A DNA stretch of 8,837 nucleotides from an uncultured Clostridia bacterium (GCA_934177555.1 CAKPPL010000048.1:1-8837), one strand, 5' to 3'. Counted from the stretch's first letter, positions 1 through 7,678 are shown. Made by a program: numbers and translations. Notes: generated from the letters alone by a model not told the origin.

Positions 1-571
1 GAGCTTCAGCTTCAAGAATTAAAGCTCTTTTATTTCTTTCTGCATTCATTTGTTTTTCCATTGCATCTCTAATATCTGCAGGAGGTGTAATATCTTTAAT
101 TTCAACTCTATCTATTTTACATCCCCATCTGTCAGTAGCATCATCAAGTATAGTTCTTAATTGGGCATTTATACCATCTCTTGAACTAAATGTTGAATCT
201 AAATCCATTTTACCAACAATATCACGTATTGTTGTAATAGCTAAATATTCAATACCTTTTTTTAGACTTTGAATTTCATAAACTGCTTTTGCAGGATCTG
301 TAATTTGATAGAACACAACAGTATCTATTGTTATTGTTACATTATCTTTAGTAATAACTCCTTGAGGTGGAACATCCATAGTTTGTTGTTTTAAGCTTAC
401 AACACTTCTAACACGATCAAAAAATGGAATGATTATAGTAAGACCGGCATCAGCAACTTTATGAAATTTACCTAATCTTTCTATAATATAAACCTCAGAT
501 TGTCTAACGACTTTAATTGATTTAACTGCTATAATTACTATTATAATAAGTAATGCAAGTAAAAAGTACAT
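1..571 (-). CDS. SPFH/band 7 (stomatin-like) membrane protein, C-terminus cut by window edge
   Basis: The first 190 codons are visible; the reading frame is open to the left edge, so this is a partial gene. Residues 2-16 are a single hydrophobic N-terminal anchor (YFLLALLIIIVIIAV). The SPFH/band 7 domain follows: RQSEVYIIERLGKF near 23-36, a DAGLTIIIPFFDRV stretch near 41-54, QTMDVPPQGVITKDNV near 63-78 and, further on, DRWGCKIDRVEIKDITPP. The end of the visible part, MEKQMNAERNKRALILEAEA, is the start of the charged coiled coil typical of stomatin/QmcA proteins. These proteins form large membrane-associated oligomers linked to membrane microdomains and protein quality control. The ATG at 571 is preceded by GGAGGAAA (574-581). 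It lies 54 bases downstream of the NfeD-like gene and is probably in the same transcript, the usual arrangement for this pair. The family call is firm; the precise role is unknown. Confidence 0.93.
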   Translation of the reverse strand, partial: MYFLLALLIIIVIIAVKSIKVVRQSEVYIIERLGKFHKVADAGLTIIIPFFDRVRSVVSLKQQTMDVPPQGVITKDNVTITIDTVVFYQITDPAKAVYEIQSLKKGIEYLAITTIRDIVGKMDLDSTFSSRDGINAQLRTILDDATDRWGCKIDRVEIKDITPPADIRDAMEKQMNAERNKRALILEAEA

Positions 572-625
572 AATTTCCTCCTTTTGACAAGTAATCTTGT
601 CTATTATATAAATAAATATTAATAC

Positions 626-1069
626 CTAATTTTGTTTTGAAACTATTTTTAATGGTCTAACAAAAGCTTTAACACCTTCAATTTTTTCAATTTCAACTTC
701 ACTACCTTTAGGAATGTTTATATTGTCAGTTGTTTTTGCAGACCAAACTTCACCTTGTAATTTTATTTGACCAGTTCCATTTGCCCAATTAATATCTTCA
801 ATAACTACTGCTTTTTTGCCAATAATTGAATATACATTAGTAGGTACTGTATCATTTTTGTCAAATTTTTTAATTAAAGGTCTTGTTGCAAATATAAGTA
901 AACCTGAAAAGATTACAAATACAGAAGTTTGAATAATAATGTTAGATGTAAAGAAACTAACAATCATTGCAAACAAACTAGCAATACCTAACCAAAAAAT
1001 TAAAAATCCTACTGTGAAAATTTCTATTACGAAAAAAACTCCTGATGCAAGCAACCATATTTGCCACAT
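626..1069 (-). CDS. NfeD-like membrane protein (short form, OB-fold C-terminus)
   Basis: This 147-residue protein has a hydrophobic N-terminal half, with likely membrane segments around residues 4-20, 22-40 and 45-62. A soluble C-terminal domain of about 75 residues follows. Its pattern of 'IGKKAVVIEDI', 'GTGQIKLQGEVWSAKT' and 'GSEVEIEKIEGVKAFVRPL' is the OB-fold signature of NfeD C-terminal domains. It is the short NfeD class without the ClpP-like serine protease domain. Short NfeD proteins are encoded next to SPFH/stomatin genes and are thought to work with them in the membrane; that partnership is family knowledge, and here it is supported by the SPFH gene immediately downstream. The start is supported by the ribosome binding site AAAGGGGG just upstream of the ATG. 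A candidate sigma-A-type promoter lies 42-70 bases upstream. Confidence 0.9.
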   Translation of the reverse strand: MWQIWLLASGVFFVIEIFTVGFLIFWLGIASLFAMIVSFFTSNIIIQTSVFVIFSGLLIFATRPLIKKFDKNDTVPTNVYSIIGKKAVVIEDINWANGTGQIKLQGEVWSAKTTDNINIPKGSEVEIEKIEGVKAFVRPLKIVSKQN

Positions 1070-1110
1070 AAAAATTCCCCCTTTATGCTAAAATTAAGCA
1101 TTACACATAT

Positions 1111-1139
1111 ATTATACAATAAAAAACATAAATTTGAAA
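1111..1139 (-). promoter_or_regulatory. Candidate promoter for the nfeD-SPFH pair
   Basis: Read on the minus strand, TATAAT (1116-1111) is a perfect -10 box, 17 bases from a weak -35 TTTCAA (1139-1134). Transcription would start about 30 bases upstream of the NfeD ribosome binding site. A short inverted repeat (ATGCT/AGCAT, 1085-1101) lies in the leader, but it is too small to call an operator. Confidence 0.5.
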
Positions 1140-1157
1140 GAGATTTATCAAAAATTA

Positions 1158-1186
1158 TTGTAAAATTAGGAAAAAAATGATAAGAT
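1158..1186 (+). promoter_or_regulatory. Candidate promoter for the prepilin-murB-yvcK-gde-holA gene run
   Basis: TTGTAA (1158-1163) is followed after 17 bases by TAAGAT (1181-1186). A TG one base ahead of the -10 gives an extended -10 (TGATAAGAT). It is 60 bases upstream of the ATG at 1247 and is the best-spaced candidate in the divergent intergenic region. It is inferred from consensus match only. Confidence 0.45.
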
Positions 1187-1246
1187 TTAGAAAGGAAAAA
1201 ACTAAAAAGAAAAGATTAAAATATAGGTAAACGAAAGGAAAGAAAA

Positions 1247-2047
1247 ATGAAAGATAATAAAGGTATAACATTAATAGCATTAGCTATAACAATTATAATT
1301 TTAATTATAATTGCATCAGTTTCTACATATTCTGGAGTAGAAGCATTAAAAGACTCAAGAGCAGAAGCGAGAAAATCAGAAATAAAAATGATCCAACAAG
1401 CAGTTTTAGAAAATTATGCATTATATCAAAAAACAAATGATACCAATTATCTTATAGGTTCTGCAACATCTATAGAAGAAGTACAAAAAGTAATAGATAG
1501 AATAAATAGTAGTAAAAGTAATGAATATTCAACAATATCTTTAAAAATTAACTATAATTCAGAAGATATTACTGAAAAATATTATATATTAGAAAAAGCA
1601 GACTTAAAAAAGATGGGATTTGCTAAAACAGAAAGTGATTCTACAGATGAATCAATTACTAAAAATATAGAAATGGATAATTATATAATTAATTACAAAA
1701 CAGGCGAAGTAATGAATGCAACATTATATGTAACATCTAGAAAAGAACCACTATATACATCTTCAATAGAAAATACAAAAGATCCAATTGAGATAAATAT
1801 ATATTCTGGTACGGTGACATCTGTAACAGTATCAGTAACATCAACAAATGACATAACAGAATTAAAATATGCATGGACTAAACTACTAAATGAACCAGAC
1901 AAAAAGAGTTTTCAAAAAAATGTACCAATAAATAATATCATAACAGATATTCCACAAGAAAAAGGAAATTATTATTTATGGATATATGCAAAAGATAGTA
2001 AAGGAAATGAAAAAATAGTACCAAGTAGAGGATGTACAGTAAACTAA
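1247..2047 (+). CDS. Prepilin-like secreted/surface protein with Ig-like C-terminal domain
   Basis: The 266-residue product begins MKDNKG then ITLIALAITIIILIIIA. This is a class III (type IV prepilin) signal: a short charged leader, cleavage after Gly6, then a hydrophobic helix (7-24). The mature residue 5 is Ala (A11), not the Glu that most pilins use for assembly. The middle region has 'YYILEKADLKKMGF' (112-125) and 'NYIINYKTGEVMN' (145-157), a pattern I associate with pseudopilin-like proteins of gut Clostridia. The C-terminal part (about 178-266) looks beta-rich. It has 'ELKYAWTK' (205-212) and 'GNYYLWIYAKDSKGNE' (240-255), resembling bacterial Ig-like repeats of Clostridial surface proteins. 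The Shine-Dalgarno AAAGGAAAG precedes the ATG. It is 29 bases upstream of murB, with no terminator visible between. No other pilus gene is present, so whether it assembles or is just a membrane-tethered surface protein is open. Confidence 0.8.
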   Translation: MKDNKGITLIALAITIIILIIIASVSTYSGVEALKDSRAEARKSEIKMIQQAVLENYALYQKTNDTNYLIGSATSIEEVQKVIDRINSSKSNEYSTISLKINYNSEDITEKYYILEKADLKKMGFAKTESDSTDESITKNIEMDNYIINYKTGEVMNATLYVTSRKEPLYTSSIENTKDPIEINIYSGTVTSVTVSVTSTNDITELKYAWTKLLNEPDKKSFQKNVPINNIITDIPQEKGNYYLWIYAKDSKGNEKIVPSRGCTVN

Positions 2048-2056
2048 AATACTATT

Positions 2057-2063
2057 AGGAGGG
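2057..2063 (+). promoter_or_regulatory. Strong but distant ribosome binding site of murB
   Basis: AGGAGGG is the only good Shine-Dalgarno here, but it lies 13 bases before the GTG at 2077, longer than usual. In-frame ATA codons at 2068 and 2074 are closer but would be very rare starts. The GTG remains the best choice. Confidence 0.6.
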
Positions 2064-2076
2064 AAAGATATTAATA

Positions 2077-2985
2077 GTGAATATTCAAGAAATATTAGAA
2101 AAGACAACAATATCTAAGGACAAAATTAAATACAATGAGCCAATGAAAAATTATACTAGTTTTAAAATTGGAGGACCAGCAGAAGCATTAATAAAAATAA
2201 CGAATGTAGAAGAATTAGAAGAAATTCTAAAGATTTCAAGAGATAATAATATTCCAATAACAATAATAGGAAATGGTAGTAATTTATTAATTAATGACGA
2301 AGGAATAAAAGGAATAGTTTTAAAAATTGAAATAAAGAAATTTGAAATAATAGAAAAAGAAGAAAATACCTTTAAAATAATTTTGGGTAGTGGGAATAAA
2401 ATAGGAGAAATTGCACAAAAACTATATCAAAAAGAAATAGAAGGTTTTGAATTTGCTTCAGGAATTCCTGGAACAATAGGTGGAGCAATAAGAATGAATG
2501 CAGGAGCACATGGAACTGAAATGAAAGATATAGTAAAAACAATAACATATATAACTTCTAAAGGACAAATAAATAAAATATCAAGTGAAGAAGCAAAATT
2601 TGAATATAGAAAAAGCATATTTACACAAAACAGAAATGTAATATTAGAAACAGAAATTCAATTATCAAAAGGAAAAAAGGAAGAAATAAAGAGTAAAATG
2701 GATGAATATGCTACATATAGAAAAGAAAAACAACCAATAGAATATCCAAGTGCAGGTAGTACATTTAAAAGAGGAACAGATTTTATAACAGCAAAACTAA
2801 TAGATGAATGTGGATTAAAAGGATACCAAATTGGAGGAGCACAAATATCTGAAAAACATGCAGGATTTATAATAAACAAAGGAAATGCAAGTGCAAAAGA
2901 TGTTATCAACTTAATAGAATATACAAAAGAACAAGTATATAATAAATTTGGTAAAAATATAGAAACAGAAATAGAAATAATCTAA
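2077..2985 (+). CDS. murB: UDP-N-acetylenolpyruvoylglucosamine reductase
   Basis: MurB is the cytoplasmic FAD enzyme that uses NADPH to reduce UDP-GlcNAc-enolpyruvate to UDP-MurNAc, the second committed step of peptidoglycan precursor synthesis. The 302-residue length fits the type IIb family of Firmicutes. The FAD domain shows 'YTSFKIGGPAEALI' (26-39), 'IGNGSNLLINDEGIKG' (64-79) and 'FASGIPGTIGGAIRMNAGAHG' split over 126-146. The substrate side shows 'FEYRKSIF' (175-182) and 'YPSAGSTFKRG' (223-233), in which Ser228 is the expected proton donor. The C-terminal 'ETEIEII' carries the expected catalytic Glu, probably Glu298. The start is GTG. In many Clostridia murB is followed by rapZ, yvcK and whiA; here the YvcK-like gene follows directly, with rapZ missing. 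Confidence 0.97.
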   Translation: MNIQEILEKTTISKDKIKYNEPMKNYTSFKIGGPAEALIKITNVEELEEILKISRDNNIPITIIGNGSNLLINDEGIKGIVLKIEIKKFEIIEKEENTFKIILGSGNKIGEIAQKLYQKEIEGFEFASGIPGTIGGAIRMNAGAHGTEMKDIVKTITYITSKGQINKISSEEAKFEYRKSIFTQNRNVILETEIQLSKGKKEEIKSKMDEYATYRKEKQPIEYPSAGSTFKRGTDFITAKLIDECGLKGYQIGGAQISEKHAGFIINKGNASAKDVINLIEYTKEQVYNKFGKNIETEIEII

Positions 2986-2989
2986 AAAT

Positions 2990-2994
2990 GGAGG
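2990..2994 (+). promoter_or_regulatory. Ribosome binding site that places the yvcK-like start at 3000
   Basis: GGAGG at 2990-2994 overlaps an upstream in-frame ATG (2988) and lies five bases before the ATG at 3000. It can only serve the second ATG. No Shine-Dalgarno precedes 2988, so 3000 is preferred; the longer form would add four residues (MEEK). Confidence 0.7.
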
Positions 2995-2999
2995 AAAAA

Positions 3000-4514
3000 A
3001 TGAAAGGTATATTACATTGGTTTAAATCAAGTTCAAAAATGAAAAGATGGATATTTTTAATATTAGTAGGAATAGTATTAACATGTTATGGAATAGCTAA
3101 AATACTAGTACAAAAAGAAATGCAATTTTCTGATGCAGGAAAAGTAATAATAGTATTTGTAATAGGTTTTACATGCATTGTATTAGGATTGATCTCTATA
3201 AATAAAAGAAATATGGAATTATTTATAGAAGCAACAGATGATAGAATGAAAAATAAAAAGAATGTAAATGTAAATTCTTTAATATTTGATAAAACTATTT
3301 ATGATAGAGGACCAAAAATAGTTGTAATAGGTGGTGGAGCAGGACTAAATACAGTATTAACAGGTATAAAAAAATATACAAATAATATAACAGCTATTGT
3401 AGCAGTATCAGAATATGGGAAAATTCCTAATCATTCAAGAGCAGCATTAGAAACAACTTTACCATTAGAAGAAGTAAAAGAAAGTATAGCAGCATTATCA
3501 AATGATGAAAATGGATATTTAGGAGATTTATTAAATCATGAAATGCAAAATAGTAGAATAAAAGGACTAAAATTTTCAGATATATATTTTACAGCGATGA
3601 TGGAATTATATAGAAACGAAACAGAAGCAATAGAAAAAAGTAATAAAATTTTTAATGTTATAGGAAATGTATTACCTGTAACTTCAGAAGAAATGACAAT
3701 ATGTGCTGAATTAGAAAATGGTTATATAGTAAAAGAAAAAGATAAAATTCCAGAAATAGTAAATGATAAAATGACAAAAATTAGTAGAGTATTTTTAAGC
3801 CCATCAAATTGTAGACCAGCAGAAGGTGTAATAAAAGCAATAAAAGAAGCTGATAGTATAATAATAGGTCCAGGAAGCTTATATACAAATGTAATACCAA
3901 ATTTATTAGTAAGTGGTGTAGCAAAAGCAATAAAAGAAAGTAAAGCCATAAAAATATATGTAAACAATATAATGACAGAACCAGGTCAAACAGATGATTA
4001 TTCAGTTGCAGACCATGTTAAAGCAATAATAGAACATTGTGGAGAAGGAATAATAGATTATTGTATATATGATACAGGTGAAGTAATACCAGAATATATA
4101 AAAATGTATAATAAAGAGGGTTCAGATTTAGTAGAACAAGATCTAAATGATCCGATTCTAAAAAAGATAAAATTTATAAAGAAAAATATTTCAACAATCA
4201 TTGATGGAAAAATAAGACATGATCCTTATTTAGTTGCTGAATCTGCAATAACTTTAATTTGTGATGACATGAAATTTCAAGATAGAGAAAATGACCCAGA
4301 ATATATGATGTTAAATGCAAAATTAAAATCAGACAAAAGAATTAATAAATTGAAAAAAGATAAGGCAAAAATTGATAAGAAACTTAATAAAAAGGGAATT
4401 GACGGAAAAGCAAAGGCAAAAAATAACAGAAAACAAAGTAAATTTAGTGCAAAATATAGTGACAGAATACAATCAATAAAAGAATCAGAAGAAAAAAATA
4501 GAAAAAAAGTTTAG
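3000..4514 (+). CDS. Divergent membrane-anchored YvcK/CofD-family protein
   Basis: Numbering is from the ATG at 3000 (504 residues). Two membrane segments (about 16-37 and 48-68) precede a YvcK/CofD-like domain (about 104-425). The fold is recognisable from 'PKIVVIGGGAGLNTVLTGIKKY' (105-126, split here as IGGGAGL plus flanks), 'FNVIGNVLPVTSEEMTICAELENG', 'IIIGPGSLYTNVIPNLLVSG' (287-306), 'NNIMTEPGQTDDYSVADH' (322-339) and 'GKIRHDP' (403-409). YvcK proteins bind UDP-sugars and affect gluconeogenic growth, cell shape and cell-wall synthesis. Three normally conserved ligand-site motifs are replaced: ADDGGSSGRLR by SEYGKIPNHSR (137-147), PPGDxRN by LPLEEVKES (154-162), and SGHxxGNLLLA by KGLKFSDIYFTA (188-199). 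A lysine-rich tail of about 69 residues (436-504) is also unusual. No yvcK symbol is given, because a canonical copy may exist elsewhere. Confidence 0.85.
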   Translation: MKGILHWFKSSSKMKRWIFLILVGIVLTCYGIAKILVQKEMQFSDAGKVIIVFVIGFTCIVLGLISINKRNMELFIEATDDRMKNKKNVNVNSLIFDKTIYDRGPKIVVIGGGAGLNTVLTGIKKYTNNITAIVAVSEYGKIPNHSRAALETTLPLEEVKESIAALSNDENGYLGDLLNHEMQNSRIKGLKFSDIYFTAMMELYRNETEAIEKSNKIFNVIGNVLPVTSEEMTICAELENGYIVKEKDKIPEIVNDKMTKISRVFLSPSNCRPAEGVIKAIKEADSIIIGPGSLYTNVIPNLLVSGVAKAIKESKAIKIYVNNIMTEPGQTDDYSVADHVKAIIEHCGEGIIDYCIYDTGEVIPEYIKMYNKEGSDLVEQDLNDPILKKIKFIKKNISTIIDGKIRHDPYLVAESAITLICDDMKFQDRENDPEYMMLNAKLKSDKRINKLKKDKAKIDKKLNKKGIDGKAKAKNNRKQSKFSAKYSDRIQSIKESEEKNRKKV

Positions 4515-4526
4515 AAGGAGAAAATT

Positions 4527-6557
4527 ATGAAATTTGCTAAAGAAGAATTTAACTTAGAAGATGCATTAACAAAAGAATGGATTATAACAAATGGAATTGG
4601 AGGATATGCTTCATCAACAATAATAGGAGCAAATACAAGAAAATATCATGGATTGTTAGTAGCACCAATACTACCACCAGCTCAAAGAACGTTAATATTA
4701 TCTAAAATAGATGAAAGTATAGAAATTGATGGCAAAAAATATGATTTATTTACAAATGTAGGAAAAAATTACATATCACAAGGGTATAAATTTCAAGAAA
4801 GTTTTATCAAAGACTATATGCCGATATTTGCATATAAAGTAGAAAATACAGAAATAACAAAAGTAATTTGTATGGAACATTTCAAAAATACAGTTGCCAT
4901 ATATTATAAAATAAAAAATGGTGAAAAAGCATCAAAAATAATATTAGCACCTATAATGAATTTTAGAGATGTACATGGAATAAATAAAGACAAATCATAT
5001 AATATAGAGCAAAAAATACATGGAGAAAAAATAGAAATAAAAATAGATAACAATAGACCGATATATATGAATATTTCTGAAGGTCAATATGTTCAACACT
5101 ATAATGATATATTTCATAATATGTTTTATATAGAAGAACAAAAAAGAGGTTTTGAAGCAGAAGAAAATCATGTTGTGCCAGGAAGATTTGAAATAGAATT
5201 AAAACCATTTGAAGAAAAAGAAATTTCGGTTATATGTTCATTAGAAGACAATATAGAAGAATTAAATGCAAAAAAAATAATAACAGATGAAATAATAAGA
5301 TTAGGAGTAATGTTTAATGATTCATTATTAATTGATAATAGTGATAGAGAAAAAACTGAAGAAGAAATAGAAAAAGAAAAATTAATAAAAACATTTTTAA
5401 TAGCAGCAGATAATTTTATTATAAAAAGACCATTATTTGGTACATATTCAATAATTGCAGGATATCCATGGTTTTTAGACTGGATGAGAGATACATTAAT
5501 ATCTTTTGAAGGATTGGTATTAATACCAAAACGTTTTAATATTGCCAAAAAAATATTAAAAACATGTGTAAGAGATATAAAATTTGGACTAATACCAAAT
5601 GCATATTCAGAAGATGAGAGTAGACCATTATATAATAGTGTTGATGCATCATTATTATTATTTGAACAAGTAAAAAAATATTTAGAATATACAGAAGATT
5701 ACGAATTTATCATGCAAGAAATATATCCTAAATTACAAAGTATAATAATTAATTATCAAGAGGGTATTGATTTAGATGATAATAATATATATGTTGATAT
5801 AGATGGATTGGTAGTATCAGGTACAGAAAATACTCAAAATACATGGATGGATGCAAAATATGAAGGCATTCCGGCAACACCTAGAAATGGAAAAGCAGTA
5901 GAAATAAATGCATTATGGTATAATGCATTAAAAATTATAGAAGAATTAGCAATAAAAAATAAAGAAAAAGATAAGTCTAAAGAATATGCTAAATTAGCAG
6001 ACAAATGTAAAAAATCCTTTGAAAGTAAATTTTATAATAAAAAAAGAAAATGCTTATATGATGTTTTAGGTGACAATAAAATAAGACCAAATCAATTATT
6101 TGCAATATCTCTTACATATCAAGTATTAAACCCTTCATCAAATGAAGCAAAGGAAATGATAAATACAGTTTCTAAAAAATTATTAAATAATTATGGATTA
6201 AAAACATTAGCTAAAGGTGAAGAAAATTATATAGAAATTTATGAAGGAAGTCCATTTAAGAGAGATTTTAGTTATCATCAAGGAATTACATGGACATGGC
6301 TTTTAGGATTATATTACAATTCATTAAAAAATATTATAGCAAAATGTAAAACAAAAACAGAAAAACAAGAATATGAAAAAATATTAGAAGAATTTATACA
6401 AAATGTTACTAAAACATTTTCAAAAGAAATAGAACAAAGAGGATGTCTAGGAAGTATTGCAGAAATATATGATTCAAAAAAGCCATATTTACCTAAAGGT
6501 GCAGTGGCACAAGCATGGAGTGTTGCAGAAGTATTTAGAATTATAATGAGGAAATAG
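4527..6557 (+). CDS. Glycogen debranching enzyme, amylo-alpha-1,6-glucosidase type (GH133-like)
   Basis: The 676-residue protein has the bacterial/archaeal debranching enzyme layout. An N-terminal beta-rich GDE_N domain (about 17-230) includes 'ITNGIGGYASSTIIGANTRKYHGLL' (20-44 in parts). A C-terminal (alpha/alpha)6-barrel GDE_C domain covers about 285-675. Barrel motifs are 'GYPWFLDWMRDT' (312-323), 'YNSVDASLLLFE' (369-380), 'TWMDAKYEGIPATPRNGKAVEI' (439-460 in parts), 'RPNQLFAISL' (520-529), 'YHQGITWTWLLG' (583-594) and 'GAVAQAWSVAE' (658-668). The family usually reads W-G-R-D-T where this protein has W-M-R-D-T; the key acidic residue is kept. It would hydrolyse alpha-1,6 branch stubs of glycogen in the cytoplasm, working with the phosphorylase encoded at 7999. 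AAGGAG (4515-4520) sits six bases before the ATG. The gene starts 12 bases after the yvcK-like stop. No signal peptide is seen. Confidence 0.93.
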   Translation: MKFAKEEFNLEDALTKEWIITNGIGGYASSTIIGANTRKYHGLLVAPILPPAQRTLILSKIDESIEIDGKKYDLFTNVGKNYISQGYKFQESFIKDYMPIFAYKVENTEITKVICMEHFKNTVAIYYKIKNGEKASKIILAPIMNFRDVHGINKDKSYNIEQKIHGEKIEIKIDNNRPIYMNISEGQYVQHYNDIFHNMFYIEEQKRGFEAEENHVVPGRFEIELKPFEEKEISVICSLEDNIEELNAKKIITDEIIRLGVMFNDSLLIDNSDREKTEEEIEKEKLIKTFLIAADNFIIKRPLFGTYSIIAGYPWFLDWMRDTLISFEGLVLIPKRFNIAKKILKTCVRDIKFGLIPNAYSEDESRPLYNSVDASLLLFEQVKKYLEYTEDYEFIMQEIYPKLQSIIINYQEGIDLDDNNIYVDIDGLVVSGTENTQNTWMDAKYEGIPATPRNGKAVEINALWYNALKIIEELAIKNKEKDKSKEYAKLADKCKKSFESKFYNKKRKCLYDVLGDNKIRPNQLFAISLTYQVLNPSSNEAKEMINTVSKKLLNNYGLKTLAKGEENYIEIYEGSPFKRDFSYHQGITWTWLLGLYYNSLKNIIAKCKTKTEKQEYEKILEEFIQNVTKTFSKEIEQRGCLGSIAEIYDSKKPYLPKGAVAQAWSVAEVFRIIMRK

Positions 6558-6559
6558 TA

Positions 6560-7585
6560 ATGCTAAAAATAGAAGAATTAGAGAAACAGATAAATTCAAG
6601 TCAAATAACAGGAATATATTTACTATATGGAGAAGAAATATTTTTATTAGAGCAACAAGTAAATAAAATCAAAAAAACTTTTGGAGAAAAAGTAAAAGGA
6701 ATAAATTATGTAATAATAGATGAGAATAATATTCAAGAACTAATAGCAGATATAGAAACACCTGCTTTTGGCTATGAAAAGAAATTAATAATTGCTAAAA
6801 ATACAGGAATTTTTAAAAGAGAAGTAAAAGGTAGAAATACGGGAGCGAGCAAAGAGTTAAAAGATAAAATAAATGAATATCTAAAAGAAAATGTTGATAT
6901 CATAAATGAAAGTGTTGTATTAGTATTTATTGAAAATGAAATTGAAAAAAATTCAATTTATAATACAATAGAAAAAATTGGTAAAGTATGTAATTTTGAA
7001 GAACAGAAGCCATTTCAAATAATAAAACGTTTAAAAGTTATTTGTGATGCATATAAAGTAAATGTAACAGAAAATGTATTACAGTATTTAATAGAATGTT
7101 GTGGTTGTAATATGCAAGACTTAATAAATGAAATAAGGAAACTGATAGAATATGCAGGAACAGGAGGAACAATTCAAAAACAAGATATAGATGCATTGTG
7201 TACTAAAAAAATTGAAAGTGTAATTTTTGACTTAACAGATAATTTAGGACAAAAGAAAATAAAAGAAGCAATAATGGTATTACATAATCTCATTGCAGAA
7301 AAAGAACCAATTCAAAAAATATTGATAACACTATATAATCATATAAAAAAACTATATTTTGTAAAACTTGCAACAGAGTATAATATGGATATAGCACAAA
7401 GTTTAAATTTAAAACCAAATCAATTATTTTTAGTTAATAAATATAAAATTCAAGCAAAGAGTTTTAAAAAGTCTGAATTAAGAAAAATTATTCAAGAATT
7501 AGAAGATTTAGATTATAAATACAAAATAGGATTAATAGATATAAATATTGGACTAGAAGCAATATTGTGCACATATTGCTCATAA
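6560..7585 (+). CDS. holA: DNA polymerase III subunit delta
   Basis: HolA opens the beta sliding clamp and is part of the clamp-loader complex with DnaX and HolB. The 341-residue length fits the family. 'GIYLLYGEEIFLLEQQVNKIK' near 18-38 is the typical N-terminal signature, although delta lacks a functional Walker A. 'TPAFGYEKKLIIAKN' (67-81) includes the hydrophobic residue position (Phe70) that inserts into the clamp in homologues. 'CGCNMQDLINEIRKLIEYAG' (181-200) and 'VIFDLTDNLGQKK' (221-233) are conserved in domains II and III. The start is only two bases after the debranching enzyme stop. Its Shine-Dalgarno GAGGAA (6548-6553) lies inside that gene, which points to translational coupling. 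The usual downstream partner rpsT is not found here. The gene ends without a clear terminator of its own. Confidence 0.95.
   Translation: MLKIEELEKQINSSQITGIYLLYGEEIFLLEQQVNKIKKTFGEKVKGINYVIIDENNIQELIADIETPAFGYEKKLIIAKNTGIFKREVKGRNTGASKELKDKINEYLKENVDIINESVVLVFIENEIEKNSIYNTIEKIGKVCNFEEQKPFQIIKRLKVICDAYKVNVTENVLQYLIECCGCNMQDLINEIRKLIEYAGTGGTIQKQDIDALCTKKIESVIFDLTDNLGQKKIKEAIMVLHNLIAEKEPIQKILITLYNHIKKLYFVKLATEYNMDIAQSLNLKPNQLFLVNKYKIQAKSFKKSELRKIIQELEDLDYKYKIGLIDINIGLEAILCTYCS
7558..7580 (+). repeat. Inverted repeat overlapping the end of holA
   Basis: AGCAATAT (7558-7565) and ATATTGCT (7573-7580) are perfect inverted arms around a 7-base loop. The following sequence is A-rich rather than T-rich, so it is not a convincing intrinsic terminator. 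It could act as an mRNA 3'-end or processing structure. Confidence 0.35.
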
Positions 7586-7607
7586 ATAAATAATTATAAA
7601 ATAATAC

Positions 7608-7636
7608 TTGCAAAATAAGAATAACTATAGTATAAT
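7608..7636 (+). promoter_or_regulatory. Promoter of the small antisense (antitoxin) RNA
   Basis: TTGCAA (7608-7613), a 17-base spacer and a perfect TATAAT (7631-7636) form a strong sigma-A-type promoter with no open reading frame behind it. The predicted start is near A7643. The only thing downstream before a terminator is about 72 bases of sequence containing one copy of the direct repeat, as expected for a constitutive antitoxin RNA. Confidence 0.72.
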
Positions 7637-7653
7637 AACAATAGCAATATTGC

Positions 7654-7677
7654 AGTAAGTTACGCATAAAAGTACGC
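7654..7677 (+). repeat. Direct repeat copy 1, in the antitoxin RNA
   Basis: Block a is AGTAAGTTACGCAT (7654-7667) and block b is AGTACGC (7671-7677), separated by three bases. The same two blocks in the same orientation occur at 7778-7805. This matches the DRa/DRb layout of the par_pAD1 toxin-antitoxin locus. Confidence 0.85.
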
Positions 7678-7678
7678 A

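Noticed and set aside
1085..1101. Inverted repeat ATGCT/AGCAT in the nfeD leader
   Set aside because: The 5-bp stem is too weak to call a terminator or operator.
4963..5548. Long minus-strand open frames inside the debranching enzyme gene
   Set aside because: These are antisense shadows of a well-conserved gene in AT-rich DNA. They lack Shine-Dalgarno sites and recognisable motifs.
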